Below are positions 25,081 through 35,748 of a DNA stretch of 64,000 nt, piece after piece; position 1 is the first letter of the stretch, and each line of letters starts with the position of its first letter. Under the pieces are notes generated by a model. It saw only the letters and a program-made list of their open reading frames with translations, searched no databases and was not told the DNA's origin. The stretch is from assembly GCF_932526225.1 (NCBI RefSeq), contig NC_064047.1:13947121-14011120 (forward strand), given 5' to 3'. The stretch is from Nematostella vectensis. Lineage: Eukaryota; Cnidaria; Anthozoa; Actiniaria; Edwardsiidae. A program made the translations under genes and the position numbers.

Positions 25081-26046
25081 GTAAATCAAAACACCCTAGA
25101 GACCAATCAAGACGCTGTATTCGAGATCCCTACTACGAACAGATTCACACCACTCCAATCTGGACAATCTAGCCCTACATCAGCACAACATCCTTCAGAT
25201 AATTCCACACGGGACAGCTCCCAAGACAGACCCCGTACAAGATATGAGAGAAACCATGCTGGGAAGAGAAACCATGTTGTTTTCTTGGCAGATTCGGATT
25301 CAAAATACATCGACAGACAGAAAATGTGTAGAGATAAAAATGTCGACTATCTTTTCTGTCCCACTTTCGAAAGCGCTCAAGAAGTTCTAATCTCAGCTGA
25401 TTTCGGTACCCCCTCACATGTTCTCATCCACACCGGTACTAATGATCTTGAGCACACAGCTATCGACGACTGTGTAGATGCCGCCAAATTATTAATTGAC
25501 ACCTCAGCACAAAAGTACCCGCAATCACGTATCCTGATATCTACATTGCTCGCACGAGCTGACCGCCTTGATGAAAAACGCAAACTATTTAACACTCAAC
25601 TACGAGCTTTCCATGTGCCACCTACTGTTTATTTTATCGACAACGAGAACATAAGTGCTGATATGCTCTACGACAACAAGCATATTCTACGGCGTCGTGT
25701 TGGAGTTCTTGTCGCCAATTTTAAAGATGCAATTTTTAATCGTGCAGCTAGCCCTAAATCCCCCATTACGAAACAACACAAACCGAAAATCAGAGATGCC
25801 GCAGAATCTTTGGCCGCGACTGCCGAAGCCCCTCAACATGATGACAGACCACAACACAGGGCTCCACCTCGTAACTTCCCAGTCGAGAACGCTCCACCGA
25901 AACAGCCCTTCCCAGGTCCCATGCCTACCATGCACCCGCCTCAATCACCGTCCTATGCTGATGTCGTAGACAGGAGGAAAAGTTTGATGGATGATAATAC
26001 TATCATGAAGCTATTCAAACTTTATGAAATGATCCGTGAGTTGTAA
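25081..26046 (+). pseudogene. LINE ORF1, SGNH/GDSL esterase-like part
   Basis: Open from about 25081 to the TAA at 26046; the longest in-frame ATG gives 253 codons from 25285. Motifs: VVFLADSDSKYID (block I position, with S), HTGTNDLEHT (block III-like GxND) and DNKHILRRR near the end of the domain (block V-like DxxH). Then comes a Pro-rich tail ending YEMIREL. This matches the esterase-type ORF1 domain of CR1/L2 LINEs. Upstream, an ATG at about 24967 opens a short basic segment, KLKRKKKKTPK, that stops at about 25053 in another frame, so the ORF is broken. Confidence 0.65.
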
Positions 26047-26179
26047 TCAACTTAGTAAGAGGTAATGTGCGTTCTTTCCCTGTAATTTTTCCAAGTTTCT
26101 ACCCACTCTTCTTTTGTTTTTTTTTAAAGAATCTTTATGTGTGTAGGAAGATCCGCTCTTCCTTCATCTCGTCGTCGCG

Positions 26180-27245
26180 CGATGAATTTGAGCCGTTGGA
26201 ATATCAACGGACTCTCAACAAGTTCTGTTTTTGATAATAAGCTAAATCACCCTGACTTTTTGTGTAACTTTAAAAATTGCGATTAATTAGTGATTTCAGA
26301 AATATGGGGTCATGAAGCTCTCGATATACCCGGTTTCGATACGATTGTAGTCAACTCGCCGAAAAAAAATTAACACAAAGAAAGCCGGGAGATCCTCGGG
26401 TGGTATTTTAGTTGCAGCAGCCTCTTCATTTTCGCGGAGCGTGTCTGTAGTTAAACAAGAGAAGGACAATATCTGGTGTAAACTAGATAAGCGACTGTTA
26501 TCCCTAGATGAAGATATATTTATATGTGCCTGTTACATTCCTCCATCCAATTCACCATATTTTGATGACGAAGTTTTCTCAAACCTAGAAAGCGATATAG
26601 CTCTCTTCAAGGGACATGGAAAAATCCTCCTTTTAGGAGATATGAATGCTCGAACTGGTAATTTACGCGATTATCCTGAGAATACTGACTCGAGACATAC
26701 CGTTGACCATTTCTATCCCACACCGGCCGATAGTCTAAAACGTAAAAACCTTGATGGCCAAATTAACAGCAATGGGAAATCTCTAATAGAGCTATGTAAG
26801 GCACTTGATTTGCGAATTTTAAATGGAAGAACTAAAGGCGATTCTTTAGGAAAGATAACATTTAATGGGCGCCTAGGTTTTAGTACTATAGATTATATGA
26901 TAACTGATCATGATTTCCTTTCCTCTTTTGAAAGTTTTATTGTATCACGTCCTTCTCCGTTATCGGATCACTCTCTGCTAATTGGCAGATTAAATATACC
27001 CTCTCCCTATGTCGATGACCGTAAAGCCGCGACAAATCTTTTTAAACTTCCTATTCAATTTGCCTGGAGATCCGATTCGAAAGAGAAATTTACAGATGCT
27101 TTATCGTCACTTGAGGTCCAGAACTTAGTGTACATTTTCAACGAGACAAATTTTGCTTGTAATAACACAGGCGTCAACAACATAGTGAATCAGTTCAATC
27201 TCATTTTAGAGACTGCCGCTAAGAAGTCTTTAAAATTAGCAAGCA
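26180..27245 (+). pseudogene. LINE ORF2, endonuclease domain only, broken and truncated
   Basis: It begins MNLSRWNINGLS, the catalytic Asn strand of APE-type endonucleases, then an in-frame stop near 26285 and a frame change near 26370. It is open from 26441 on. Motifs: YIPPSN, LLLGDMNARTG (GDxN), IDYMITD and LSDHSLLIG (SDH). It ends about ILETAAKKSLKLAS, just where the RT would follow. The open frame continuing to 27622 is the 31-bp repeat read through, not protein. Confidence 0.75.
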
Positions 27246-27261
27246 CACTTCAGCAAGCATC

Positions 27262-27560
27262 ACACTTCACCCCCTCCCCCTTACCAAGCCTTACACTTCA
27301 CCCCCTCCCCCTCACCAAGCCTTACACTTCACCTCCTTTCCCTCACCAAGCCTCACACTTCACCCCCTCCCCCTCACCAAGCCTCACACTTCACCCCCTC
27401 CCCCTCACCAAACCTCACACTTCACCTACTCCCCCTCACCAACCCTCACACTTCACCCCCTCCCCTCATCAAGCCTCACACTTCACCCCCTCCCCCTCAC
27501 CAAGCCACACACTACACCCCGGCTCTCCCCCTCACCAAGCCTCACATTTCACCCCCTCCC
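27262..27560. repeat. 31-bp minisatellite, right block
   Basis: About nine to ten copies of the same tcacacttcaccccctccc unit as at 20545-20935. This is the other half of the array that contains the LINE. Confidence 0.93.
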
Positions 27561-27689
27561 CCAGCCTGGCTCTGCCTTTGCCTCTCCTTCCCCAGCGTTG
27601 CAATTCATTTCCCTCTCCCTGACCTTAACCCACCAGCCTACCCTATTCTTTCAAAGCCCCGTCATTCCTTCATTCTAATCTTCCAATTT

Positions 27690-27930
27690 TTTACACGTCA
27701 ATGGCTATGGTTGCACTACTTACAAAGCCCTGCCATTCCTTCCCTCTGATCTTCCAAAGCCCCGCCATTCCTTCCCTCTGATCTTCCAAAGCCCCGCCAT
27801 TCCTTCCCTCTGATCTTCCAAAGCCCAGCCATTCCTTCCCTCTGATCTTCCAAAGCCCAGCCATTCCTTCCCTCTGATCTTCCAAAGCCCCGCCATTCCT
27901 TCCCTCTGATCTTCCAATTTTCCACACGTC
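27690..27930. repeat. 32-bp minisatellite beside the VWDE exon 2 donor
   Basis: Six to seven copies of ccattccttccctctgatct + tccaaagccccg. It is bracketed by two copies of a segment that on the gene strand reads gtaagtagtgc..ccatagcc + attgacgtgt: the true intron 2 start at 27954-27924, and a second copy at 27722-27692 preceded by ctttg. Confidence 0.9.
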
Positions 27931-27954
27931 AATGGCTATGGAGGCACTACTTAC

Positions 27955-28202
27955 CGTGCTCCCTAGTTTAGGCCTGATCCGACTTTGCAGGGGGTCATAA
28001 ACACAATTTTCTCCTTTGTTCCTGCAAGACGTCATATTACTACTCAGTGTTGGACCATCGTACCACTCGATGTTGAAGGAGACGTTACTCCACAGAGGAA
28101 AGGTGAAGTTGCACACCATGAATAGGTCCCTGTCGCCGGTAGTCAAGGGCTCCACCTTTGGCTTGGGGACCAGAGAACTCGGGAAAACGGCTTTCACTTC
28201 AG
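27955..28202 (-). CDS. VWDE: VWDE-like exon 2
   Basis: Acceptor attatcacag at 28203 and donor acg|gtaagt at 27954. It is 248 bases: two bases completing the GCT (Ala) codon from exon 1, then 82 codons. It starts EVKAVFPSSLVPKPKVEPL and contains CNFTFPLWSNVSFNIEWYDG and CRNKGENC. The C..F..EW pattern with several N-glycosylation sequons (NFT, NVS, NMT) resembles the Ig-like segment that follows the D8C domain in VWDE. The open frame running on past 27955 is the 32-bp repeat. Confidence 0.83.
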
Positions 28203-28222
28203 CTGTGATAATAGTACAAATA

Positions 28223-28607
28223 CAATAGAACTCCGTTACTCTGAGAGAAAGAGAAATCAGTTCGAGTTATTAGCCGAGGCTCTAGGTAAAGGAGCTCACA
28301 TGGAAATATATTTGCTGTTTAATTTTTTTAATTGAAATCACGAACAAGTTATCGGTACCCTTATATGGGTCTAGGAAACCATCTAAAAAAAAGACTGGCA
28401 ACCGGAATAAAAAAAAAATCATAATTGCTTGTTTTGGGAAGAAAAGATATAGAAAGGAAATGTAGAGGAAATGGGGTTTGTGGAAACGATCAAAATAATG
28501 TGAGCGGAGAATTATTTCGGTTTGGAATTTGGATTATTAATTAAGATAATCCAGGAGAAATCGAGCTAACGAAAAATTAACCGCCTCGATTAAGTGGGGT
28601 TTTATTG
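28223..28607. mobile_element. Tc1/mariner- or pogo-like MITE in VWDE intron 1
   Basis: A 385-bp element with imperfect inverted ends, left caatagaactccgttactc and right (reverse complement) caataaaaccccacttaatc, flanked by TA on both sides (28221-28222, 28608-28609). Similarity between ends is about 75% by eye. It starts 20 bases from the exon 2 acceptor. Confidence 0.5.
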
Positions 28608-29110
28608 TAATATACCAGTACTTCAATAAGATGTGTAGTACACATATAAAGGGAAAACTATCTTCCCAAATTTAAAAACTGAAATTCGACTCTCGGTGTA
28701 TTGTATTCATTGTTCTGGTAAGAACACGACAGCTTGGGCTTTTTGTTTCTACCCAAATTTAAAAAAATATATATACAAGGTTAAGACCAGTCGGGGCGAG
28801 GTTGTGTCCTCCCCCCCCCCCCCCAAATAATATCCACATGTTTTTGTATCGCCCCCCCCCCCCCCCTACCCCCGATAACAGTCACAGTCTGTCACAGCTC
28901 TGATATGTCTGGATTGAAGATATGGGATACCCGTGCAATTTGGTCCACTGAAGCCTTCGTCGCAGGGTATTCCATCGCCTTGAAAAAAGGATACAGTTTA
29001 AAAACCAAAAATGCCTACCAAACATTTCTCAAACGTTTGCTTTTCTACTACTTTGTAGAGCTGTGTACAGTGTTACATAATACACCACTGGTATTCACAG
29101 ACAGAATCAC
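28608..29110. other. VWDE intron 1 unique sequence with poly-C runs
   Basis: AT-rich sequence with C homopolymers at about 28811-28824 and 28853-28866. No exon recognised. Confidence 0.5.
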
Positions 29111-29114
29111 GCAA

Positions 29115-29740
29115 GCAGCGCAGCCATTCATGGTCACGCACTAAGCAAAGCCATAAATGGTCACGCAACGAGCACAGCCATTTATGATCACGCACAAGCA
29201 CAGCCATTTATAGTCACGCAACGAGCACAGACATTCATGGTCACTCAACGAGCTTAGCCATTTATCATTACGGAAGGAGCACAGCCGTTCAAGGTCACAG
29301 AACAGGCACAGCCATTCATGGTCACGCAACGAGCACAGCCATTCATAGTCACGCAACGAGGACAGCCATTCATGGTTACACAACGGGCACAACAATTCAT
29401 GGTTACGCAACGAGTTTAGCCATTCATCATTACGCAAGGAGCACAGCCATTCATAGTCACGCAACGAGCTTAGCCATTTATCATTACGCAAGGAGCACAG
29501 CCATTTATGGTCACGCAACAAGTACAGCCATTCATAGTCACGCAACGAGGGCAGCCATTCATGGTCACACAACGAGCACAGCCATTCATGGTCACGCAGC
29601 GAGCACAGCCATAAATGGTCACGCAACGAGCACAGCCATTCATAGTCACGCAACGGGCGCAGCCATTCATGGTCACGCAACGAGAACAGCCATTCATGGT
29701 CACGCAACAAGCACAGCCATTCATGGTCACGCAACGCTTT
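29115..29740. repeat. 27-bp minisatellite in VWDE intron 1
   Basis: About 23 copies of cagccattcatggtcacgca + acgagca. On the gene strand the array starts about 45 bases after the exon 1 donor. The open frames rich in RDHEWLCSL and RCVTMNGCA are this repeat; the longer one only appears to extend exon 1. Confidence 0.95.
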
Positions 29741-29783
29741 TTTCGCGTGACCAGCTCCAATAACTGGTGTCCCGAAAACCTAC

Positions 29784-30258
29784 CTGCGCAGTACGCCATT
29801 GAGCACCCATAAGGAGGTCGAAGATAGTAGACATAGTAGCCTCCGCTGCACATCTCCACGCACATGTCAATAGAACGGAAGCAGCCGTTGTTCCTGTTAT
29901 TGACGTTAACGCACGCGGTAGTTTCCTTGGTTACCCCAATCGTGTCTGGGTGGGTCCCCCTCATCCATATCGGCGCGAAGGTTCCACACATGTTCGGCTC
30001 GGGTTTAGTGGTCGGGATCTCGCCGCCGACACTGCTAGTGAACCGATACCATCCGAGCTGAAGGAGGTAGTCGCACAAGGCGGGCTGCGGTCTTTTGTAT
30101 CTGTATTTTGTGCTTCTATGCGGGTCTTTAATCGGGATGTAGTTCGCTGCTGAGCAGGGGCCGGCGGGCCTTGGGCAGCTTCTCCCGTCGGACGTTCCCG
30201 TGAAGCCAGTAAAGGCGTAAAGAACAAGGATACAAGCTGCAAATCTTCCCATTGTCAA
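29784..30258 (-). CDS. VWDE: VWDE-like exon 1: signal peptide and D8C domain
   Basis: The start ATG is at 30258 (MTMGRF; a second ATG follows two codons later). A hydrophobic segment FAACILVLYAFTGFTG is a signal peptide, so the product is secreted. It then has a D8C-type cysteine domain with RSTKYRYKR, ALCDYLLQLGWYRF, CGTFAPIWMRGTHP, CSGGYYVYYL and a final AYC. That set is shared by uromodulin, OIT3 and the N-terminus of VWDE. Donor gcgcag|gtaggt at 29783, phase 1, matches exon 2. 475 bases. Immediately upstream is the 5' flank with a short tandem repeat and a LINE; no TATA box is recognised. Confidence 0.88.
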
Positions 30259-30349
30259 TTAGCTTTAGCGCAGAGGGAAAGAAAGAAAAGTAAAGTTGAG
30301 GGTGGCGATTTCAAAATCACTTGGGCGCATGCTCAAAATCCGGGCCACT

Positions 30350-30572
30350 GTGGAAGCGCAAAGCAAGACCGCACAGGCCGCGGGCGTGTCCCCTAAACCA
30401 AGACCGCATCGGCCGCGGGCATGTCCCCTAAACCAAGACCGCATCGGCCGCGGGCATGTCCCTTAAACCAAGACCGCACAGGCCGCGGGCATGTATCTTA
30501 AACCTAGACCGCACAGACCGCGGGCATGTATCTTAAACCAAGACCGCACAGGCCGCGGGCATGTCCCTTAAA
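30350..30572. repeat. 35-bp minisatellite upstream of the VWDE start
   Basis: Six copies of aagaccgcatcggccgcggg + catgtcccctaaacc, about 100 bases upstream of the start codon. It is GC-rich and could overlap the promoter or 5' UTR. Confidence 0.92.
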
Positions 30573-30758
30573 CCTTGATTTACCAGTTTCTGCTAAAAAC
30601 CAATATGTGGGAAAATATTTCCAAACTATTAACGAATAAAAACTTTGCTATATGGCGTGAAGCACACATATAAATAGATGAATCCTCCTTCACAGCAATC
30701 ACAATAAAGATACTTCTAGAGATAGAAATATACTCTTCGTGTTTTTGTACCATCCCGA

Positions 30759-32048
30759 ATGGAATTAGAGATCAGAAACAGGATGCGGCCGAAGGTAACA
30801 TCCAGGCAGCCGGCAGCGGATAGTGTTATAAGTAATCTGAATATTCCTTTAGCTAACGTTTTGCCTTTTTGTCATTTATCGGATGAAGATTTTCAATCAG
30901 CGCTTTTTGAACAGCAAAATGGCGTAATTAGATTCGATCATGATCGATTAGAAAACCTTAAATTCAACCCCTTACTTTCTGAAACAAACAAGCAACTTAG
31001 CTTATGCGTTAATAACGATCCCGATGCAAATTTCTATTCGTCGTTTTCATGTGACTACTACATCGAGGATCAATTTAACGAATTAGTGAATAGTAAGACG
31101 GAAAAGGGGTTGTCTATTTTACATTTGAATACCCAAAGTTTGTCCGGTAATTTTGATAAGGTAACCAATTTACTGCCAACACTGAATTTAATTTTCTCAA
31201 TGATAGGAATTAGTGAGACTTGGCTAAAAAATGTTTGTCATTCTTGTGACATTCCAGGCTACAATTATGTTCATGAACCACGCAAAGGCAGAACTGGGGG
31301 AGGTGTTGGCTTGTATCTAAAACAGGAATTCGAATTTAAATGCCGCCCGGAAATATGCTTTTCTGATACCTGCGCGGAATTCTTATTTGTTGAAATAACT
31401 CGTCAAAAGGAAAGAAACATTATTGTTGGCGTTGTCTATAGACCGCCAGAAAAAGACGTACAAGAATTTTGTGATGAGCTAGATCAAATTCTTTTAGCCA
31501 TCTCTAAAAATAACAAGTTGTGTATATTAATGGCCGATTGGAATTTGGACCTAATGAAGCATGATACCCATCGTTTAACTGCTGAATTTTTGGACATAAT
31601 GTATTCTAAAATGTTTTTTCCTTTGATAACGCGCCCAACAAGAATAACTTCTCATACCGCTACACTTCTTGACAATATCTTCATTAACGACCACGATAGT
31701 TTCAGTAAAAGCGGGGTATTGTTTTCGGATGTATCTGATCACTTACCAGTTTTTACTTTACTTTCAGAAAATATTAATGTTGTTGATCACAAACATTGGA
31801 CATTTTATAGAGAAAAATCCGCCACCAGCAAGGCGAAATTTAGATCTGAACTAGAAATGCACAGTTGGGATCATATCCCTGATGATGATCCTTGTAGTGC
31901 TTATAGCAATTTCTTAAATACGTTTACGAGGATTTATAACAATTGTTTTCCATTAAAAAAAGTAATAACAAAGAAAAGCATTACAAGGAAGACTTGGTTA
32001 ACTAAAGGTCTCCTGAGGTCAATCAAGAAAAAAAAATTACTTATATAG
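30759..32048 (+). CDS. LINE endonuclease ORF
   Basis: 429 codons. The APE-type endonuclease runs from about residue 117: LSILHLNTQSLSG (catalytic N), GISETWL (E), VVYRPPE, ILMADWNLDL (a DWN variant of the GDxN block), LLDNIFIND and SDVSDHLPVF (SDH). The C-terminal basic stretch leads into the RT linker and ends at TAG by a frame break. The first ~115 residues have no recognised domain. Confidence 0.85.
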   Translation: MELEIRNRMRPKVTSRQPAADSVISNLNIPLANVLPFCHLSDEDFQSALFEQQNGVIRFDHDRLENLKFNPLLSETNKQLSLCVNNDPDANFYSSFSCDYYIEDQFNELVNSKTEKGLSILHLNTQSLSGNFDKVTNLLPTLNLIFSMIGISETWLKNVCHSCDIPGYNYVHEPRKGRTGGGVGLYLKQEFEFKCRPEICFSDTCAEFLFVEITRQKERNIIVGVVYRPPEKDVQEFCDELDQILLAISKNNKLCILMADWNLDLMKHDTHRLTAEFLDIMYSKMFFPLITRPTRITSHTATLLDNIFINDHDSFSKSGVLFSDVSDHLPVFTLLSENINVVDHKHWTFYREKSATSKAKFRSELEMHSWDHIPDDDPCSAYSNFLNTFTRIYNNCFPLKKVITKKSITRKTWLTKGLLRSIKKKKLLI

Positions 32049-33720
32049 ACAATTCTTATGCTCTCCAACATTACGTCACGAACATCAATATAAGAAGTTT
32101 AGAAATAAGCTTAATCACATACTTAAAATAGCAAAGCGTGATTATTATGACAAAAAACTATCCGAATACAAATCCGGCGTTAAAAAAACGTGGAGAATTC
32201 TTAATGAAGTTATTAATCGTCGTCAAAGTAATTCACGTTTGCCTTCTACATTTAAGGTTGCCGGCCGTGAAGTCAGCGATCCGATGGAGATTGCAAATGG
32301 TTTTTGTGATTGTTTCACAAATCTTGGTCCCTCTTTAGCGGAGAAAGTACCATCTTCTGATAAATGTTTCTCTAGTTTTCTGAACAATGATATTCTTAAT
32401 TCAATATTTTTTTTCTGATACTGATCACCAAGAAATCATTGAGATCTGCTCAAGCCTTCGTCCTGGCACAGCTGCTGGGTTTGATAATATTCACATGGAT
32501 ATTATAAAGCCAAATATTGATATCATTTCCAAACCAATAGCTGATATTATCAATTTATCTACTCGGTCTGGTATAGTCCCAAAGAAGTTAAAAGTGGCAC
32601 GCGTTTTACCACTGTTTAAGACTGGTGATCAGGCTTTTTATGCAAACTATAGACCTGTGTCCGTCTTACCAGTTTTTTCGAAATTTTTCGAGAAAGTTGT
32701 ATATAAACGGTTATATAATTTCCTGATTAAATATGATATTCTATCAAATAACCAATATGGTTTTAGAAAGAACAGCTCTTGCACTTCTTCATTTATACGA
32801 TACTCTATCTAGTGCTATTGATTATAAAAAATATACTCTAGGCGTTTTTATTGATCTGTCAAAGGCGTTTCAACCGCCTTAGACATACTTTTATTTGCTG
32901 ATGATACAAGTATATTTTTCTCTCATAAAAACTTAGACTCATTAAGTCTCACAATCAATAATGAACTTACCAAATTAACAGATTGGTTTTGTGCAAACAA
33001 GTTATCTATAAATATAAAAAAATCAAACTATATTATCTTTAGGCCACGGCAAAAAAGGCAAAACCTTGATATAAAGGTCACCTTAGGTGATCAGAATATA
33101 AAGCGAGTCAAAGAAACAGTATTTTTAGGTGTTATTCTTGACGAACACTTGACATGGTTACCACATATTACCAATGTCGCGCGTAAGGTTTCAAAAGCTG
33201 TAGGAATTATGTATAAAGCAAGTTTTTGCCTTTCAAAGCAATCACTATTGACGTTGTATTATTCTTTGTTATATCCATACTTGCAATACTGTGTTAGTGT
33301 TTGGGGATCCACTTATCCATCTAATTTAAATCGTATTCTTATGCTCCAAAAACGAGCAATACGTATAATTGTTGGAGCATCCTATGATGCACACACTGAT
33401 CCGATATATAGGAATCTAAACATATTGAAATTCAATTATTTATTTTTATTCAAATAGGTAAGTTAATGTATCAATTTAAAAATAGGTTACTTCCCCAAAC
33501 ATTTAACAGGATATTTCAATTGAACTCTCAAATTCACGATTATTACACGAGAAGCTCTAACTTGTTCCATATTTCAAAGTTTAGAACAAATATACATAAG
33601 TTGCGTTAAGACATCAGGGACCTAAATATTTCAATTCATTGTCTTCTGATATTCAGTCTGCCAAAACGCTTAACTCTTTTTGTAATAAGTTAAAGACTTC
33701 TCTTATTAACTCTTAATTTT
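32049..33720 (+). pseudogene. LINE reverse transcriptase, frameshifted and internally deleted
   Basis: Pieces in three frames: an RT start with GFDNIHMDIIK, LPLFKTGD and YRPVSVLPVFSK (32387-32812); IDLSKAF at about 32850-32872; then FADDTSIFF at about 32895; then FLGVILDEHLTW and a C-terminal LYYSLLYPYLQYC (33149-33457). About 80 residues between motifs A and C are gone, so it cannot be active. Confidence 0.85.
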
Positions 33721-34011
33721 TTTTCTTTCTCGATTTGTGTTTGTGTGTGTGTGTTTTTTTTATATAAGTATGAAAAAAAATATGAAAGCTCTCCTACCAA
33801 ATATTTATATGATTAATCTGACTGTCCGAACTATCAAATATGTATTTTCTGTTAAGATTTAGGAGGTCCGTCTCGTATAAGCCTTGCGGTTTCTTACGGT
33901 CCTCCTTGTCACACTATGTAAATTATTATAATTATCTTTATTTAAAAAAAATGTATTAAGTGACAAAACAATAAACTGAAACTGATACTGAAAATAGAGT
34001 GATTAGGAACC

Positions 34012-34427
34012 AGGGTCTGGATGTCGGTAGCCAGTTAAATCTTTTATAATTTGTCGGTAGTCAGGAAGAATTATCGGTCTTTGTCGGTAGTCGGTAAATC
34101 TAAATTAGTATTCGCTTTTGTACCAGATTTTATGTATAAACTAGATTAAACATTATTTAGGATTGAGTAGTAATTGATAACTTATTGATAATAAATTAAT
34201 TATGGATTAATAATTGACAGAAAAGTTGATGCAACAGGAAAAACAGTGCATATTCTGAAATGACGTATTTTGTAGATTGACGATGGAAGTAAAGAGTAAA
34301 AAGACGGGAAATAATGACTGTAGTCGGCAAATATTTTTTGTCGCTAGTCACTAGTTTTCATGTTTTGTCGGTAGTCGGTTAATCTTTAGGCCGTTTGTCG
34401 CCAGTCGGTTAACCCCATCCAGACCCT
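34012..34427. mobile_element. Inverted-repeat element (MITE), 416 bp
   Basis: Perfect 12-bp ends agggtctggatg (34012) and catccagaccct (34416-34427), followed inside by related gtcggtagccagttaa / ttaaccgactggcgac. The interior repeats tgtcggtagtcggttaat. No target duplication is obvious. Confidence 0.6.
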
Positions 34428-34884
34428 CATGTTATGCAGAGTTATGCACTGCCTTGCATATTCCTATTATTGCGATATTGTCGTGATACTGTCGACAGTA
34501 TTATTGTTTCTTTTTTTCTACAAAAAAAGCATGTTTCTAGTATAGGGTAAAGCCAGTAAGCACTCCATAGTGTTTTATTCCGTGGATTATTACGGGAACA
34601 TTTGTGGGCATATTATGTTTTGGGGATCATTCGCGCGCCGGGGATCATTTGCGGTCCTGTACAGACCTGAGTTTGAGATGTGCTCGCTAAAAAACAGCTT
34701 CTGTGAGCGGCTGAGAGAGATTAGAGGGAATCAAAGTGGTTTCTAAAGACCACATTCTTATCACATCATCTTTAAGTTATGAATAGTAAGAGAAGATTTG
34801 AGATATTTGCGCCTTTTTGGTTTGTACTTATACTGTACATCTGCTTCAAAACACTCTTTTATAATGCTGAATGGATCATAAAGA

Positions 34885-35690
34885 TCTTTTAGATACGAGC
34901 TAAGACATAACACGAATAACATAGGGACTTTTAGATACGAGCTAAAACATAACACGAATAGCATAGGGACTTTTAGATACGAGCTAAGACATAACACGAA
35001 TAGCATAGGGACTTTTAGATATGAGCTAAGACATAACACGGATAGCATAGGGACTTTTAGATACGAGCTAAGACATAACACGAATAGCATAGGGACTTTT
35101 AGATACGAGCTTAGACATAACACGGATAGCATAGGGACTTTTAGATACGAGCTAAGACATAACACGAATAGCATAGGGACTTTTAGATACGAGCTAAAAC
35201 ATAACACGAATAGCATAGGGACTTTTAGATACGAGCTAAGACATAACACGAATAGCATAGGGACTTTTAGATACGAGCTAAGACATAACACGAATAGCAT
35301 AGGGACTTTTAGATACGAGCTAAGACATAACACGGATAGCATAGGGACTTTTAGATACGAGTTAAGACATAACACGAATAGCATAGGGACTTTTAGATAC
35401 GAGCTAAGACATAACACGAATAGCATAGGGACTTTTAGATACGAGCTTAGACATAATACGAATAGCATAGGGACTTTTAGATACGAGCTAAGACATAACA
35501 CGAATAGCATAGGGACTTTTAGATACGAGCTAAGACATAACACGAATAGCATAGGGACTTTTAGATACGAGCTAAGACATAACACGAATAGCATAGGGAC
35601 TTTTAGATACGAGCCAAGACATAACACGAATAGCATAGGGACTTTTAGATACGAGCTAAGACATAACACGAATAGCATAGGGACATTTAG
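34885..35690. repeat. 42-bp minisatellite, left block
   Basis: About 19 copies of atagggacttttagatacga + gctaagacataacacgaatagc. The unit is a multiple of three and open on the minus strand (MLFVLCLSSYLKVP per unit), giving a 305-codon artefactual frame. Confidence 0.97.
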
Positions 35691-35748
35691 TCAGCGGCGT
35701 CAGAAATGGCTGCCACTCGTATTTTGTGCCCCGTGTAATTGCTTATAT

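Larger units (their letters stand above)
20936..27255 (+). mobile_element. Degenerate, 3'-truncated LINE with SGNH-type ORF1, inside a minisatellite
   Basis: Plus-strand non-LTR retrotransposon remains, antisense to the VWDE-like gene in its intron 2. In order: a broken ORF1 N-terminal/coiled-coil part (about 21034-22008), a 2.95-kb non-coding block, an SGNH-esterase-like ORF1 part (about 25081-26046), and an APE-type endonuclease (about 26180-27245). The reverse transcriptase is missing: coding similarity ends abruptly at about 27245 and the 31-bp minisatellite resumes. SGNH domains in ORF1 are known from CR1/L2-type LINEs, so I favour that clade. Lack of the 3' end is unusual for a LINE, which normally loses its 5' end. 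Confidence 0.75.
3433..30258 (-). other. VWDE: VWDE-like secreted protein gene (gene span, 5' end and seven exons)
   Basis: Seven minus-strand exons join in order with consistent phases: 30258-29784 (ends phase 1), 28202-27955 (phase 0), 19002-18670 (phase 0), 17974-17901 (phase 2), 17786-17723 (phase 0), 13047-12826 (phase 0), 3629-3433 (phase 2). The domain order is signal peptide, D8C-like cysteine-rich domain, an Ig-like/linker region, then a vWD domain with NDPHFSTFDG, GDYVLF, CNCGVAI and RGLCGNMNGDSNDEF. That is the layout of von Willebrand factor D and EGF domain-containing protein (VWDE), a secreted or matrix protein. The EGF-rich C-terminal half would lie beyond the left edge. Oddities: an in-frame TGA in exon 7; introns swollen by minisatellites (intron 6 is 9.2 kb, intron 2 is 9 kb); an antisense LINE in intron 2. 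Orthology is inferred from motif order; no alignment was run. Confidence 0.85.
30759..33990 (+). mobile_element. LINE (CR1/L2/Jockey group) with intact endonuclease and deleted RT core
   Basis: Plus-strand non-LTR element. The endonuclease ORF is complete; the RT has a frameshift near 32810 and an internal deletion at about 32872 that joins motif A (IDLSKAF) to motif C (FADDTS). The 3' end is a short tandem-like tail around ataaactgaaactgatactg at about 33970-33990. Tandem tails rather than poly(A) are common in CR1/L2. It lies within about 500 bases upstream of the VWDE-like start and points away from it. Confidence 0.85.

Noticed and set aside
26441-27622. 393-codon frame read as one protein
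   Set aside because: Only the first ~265 codons are LINE endonuclease; the rest is the 31-bp minisatellite read through.
27691-28197. 168-codon minus-strand frame taken as one exon
   Set aside because: Coding ends at the GTAAGT donor at 27954; the remainder is the 32-bp repeat.
29470-30258. 262-codon minus-strand frame taken as a single-exon gene
   Set aside because: Coding ends at the donor at 29783; the Cys-rich tail is the 27-bp intronic repeat.
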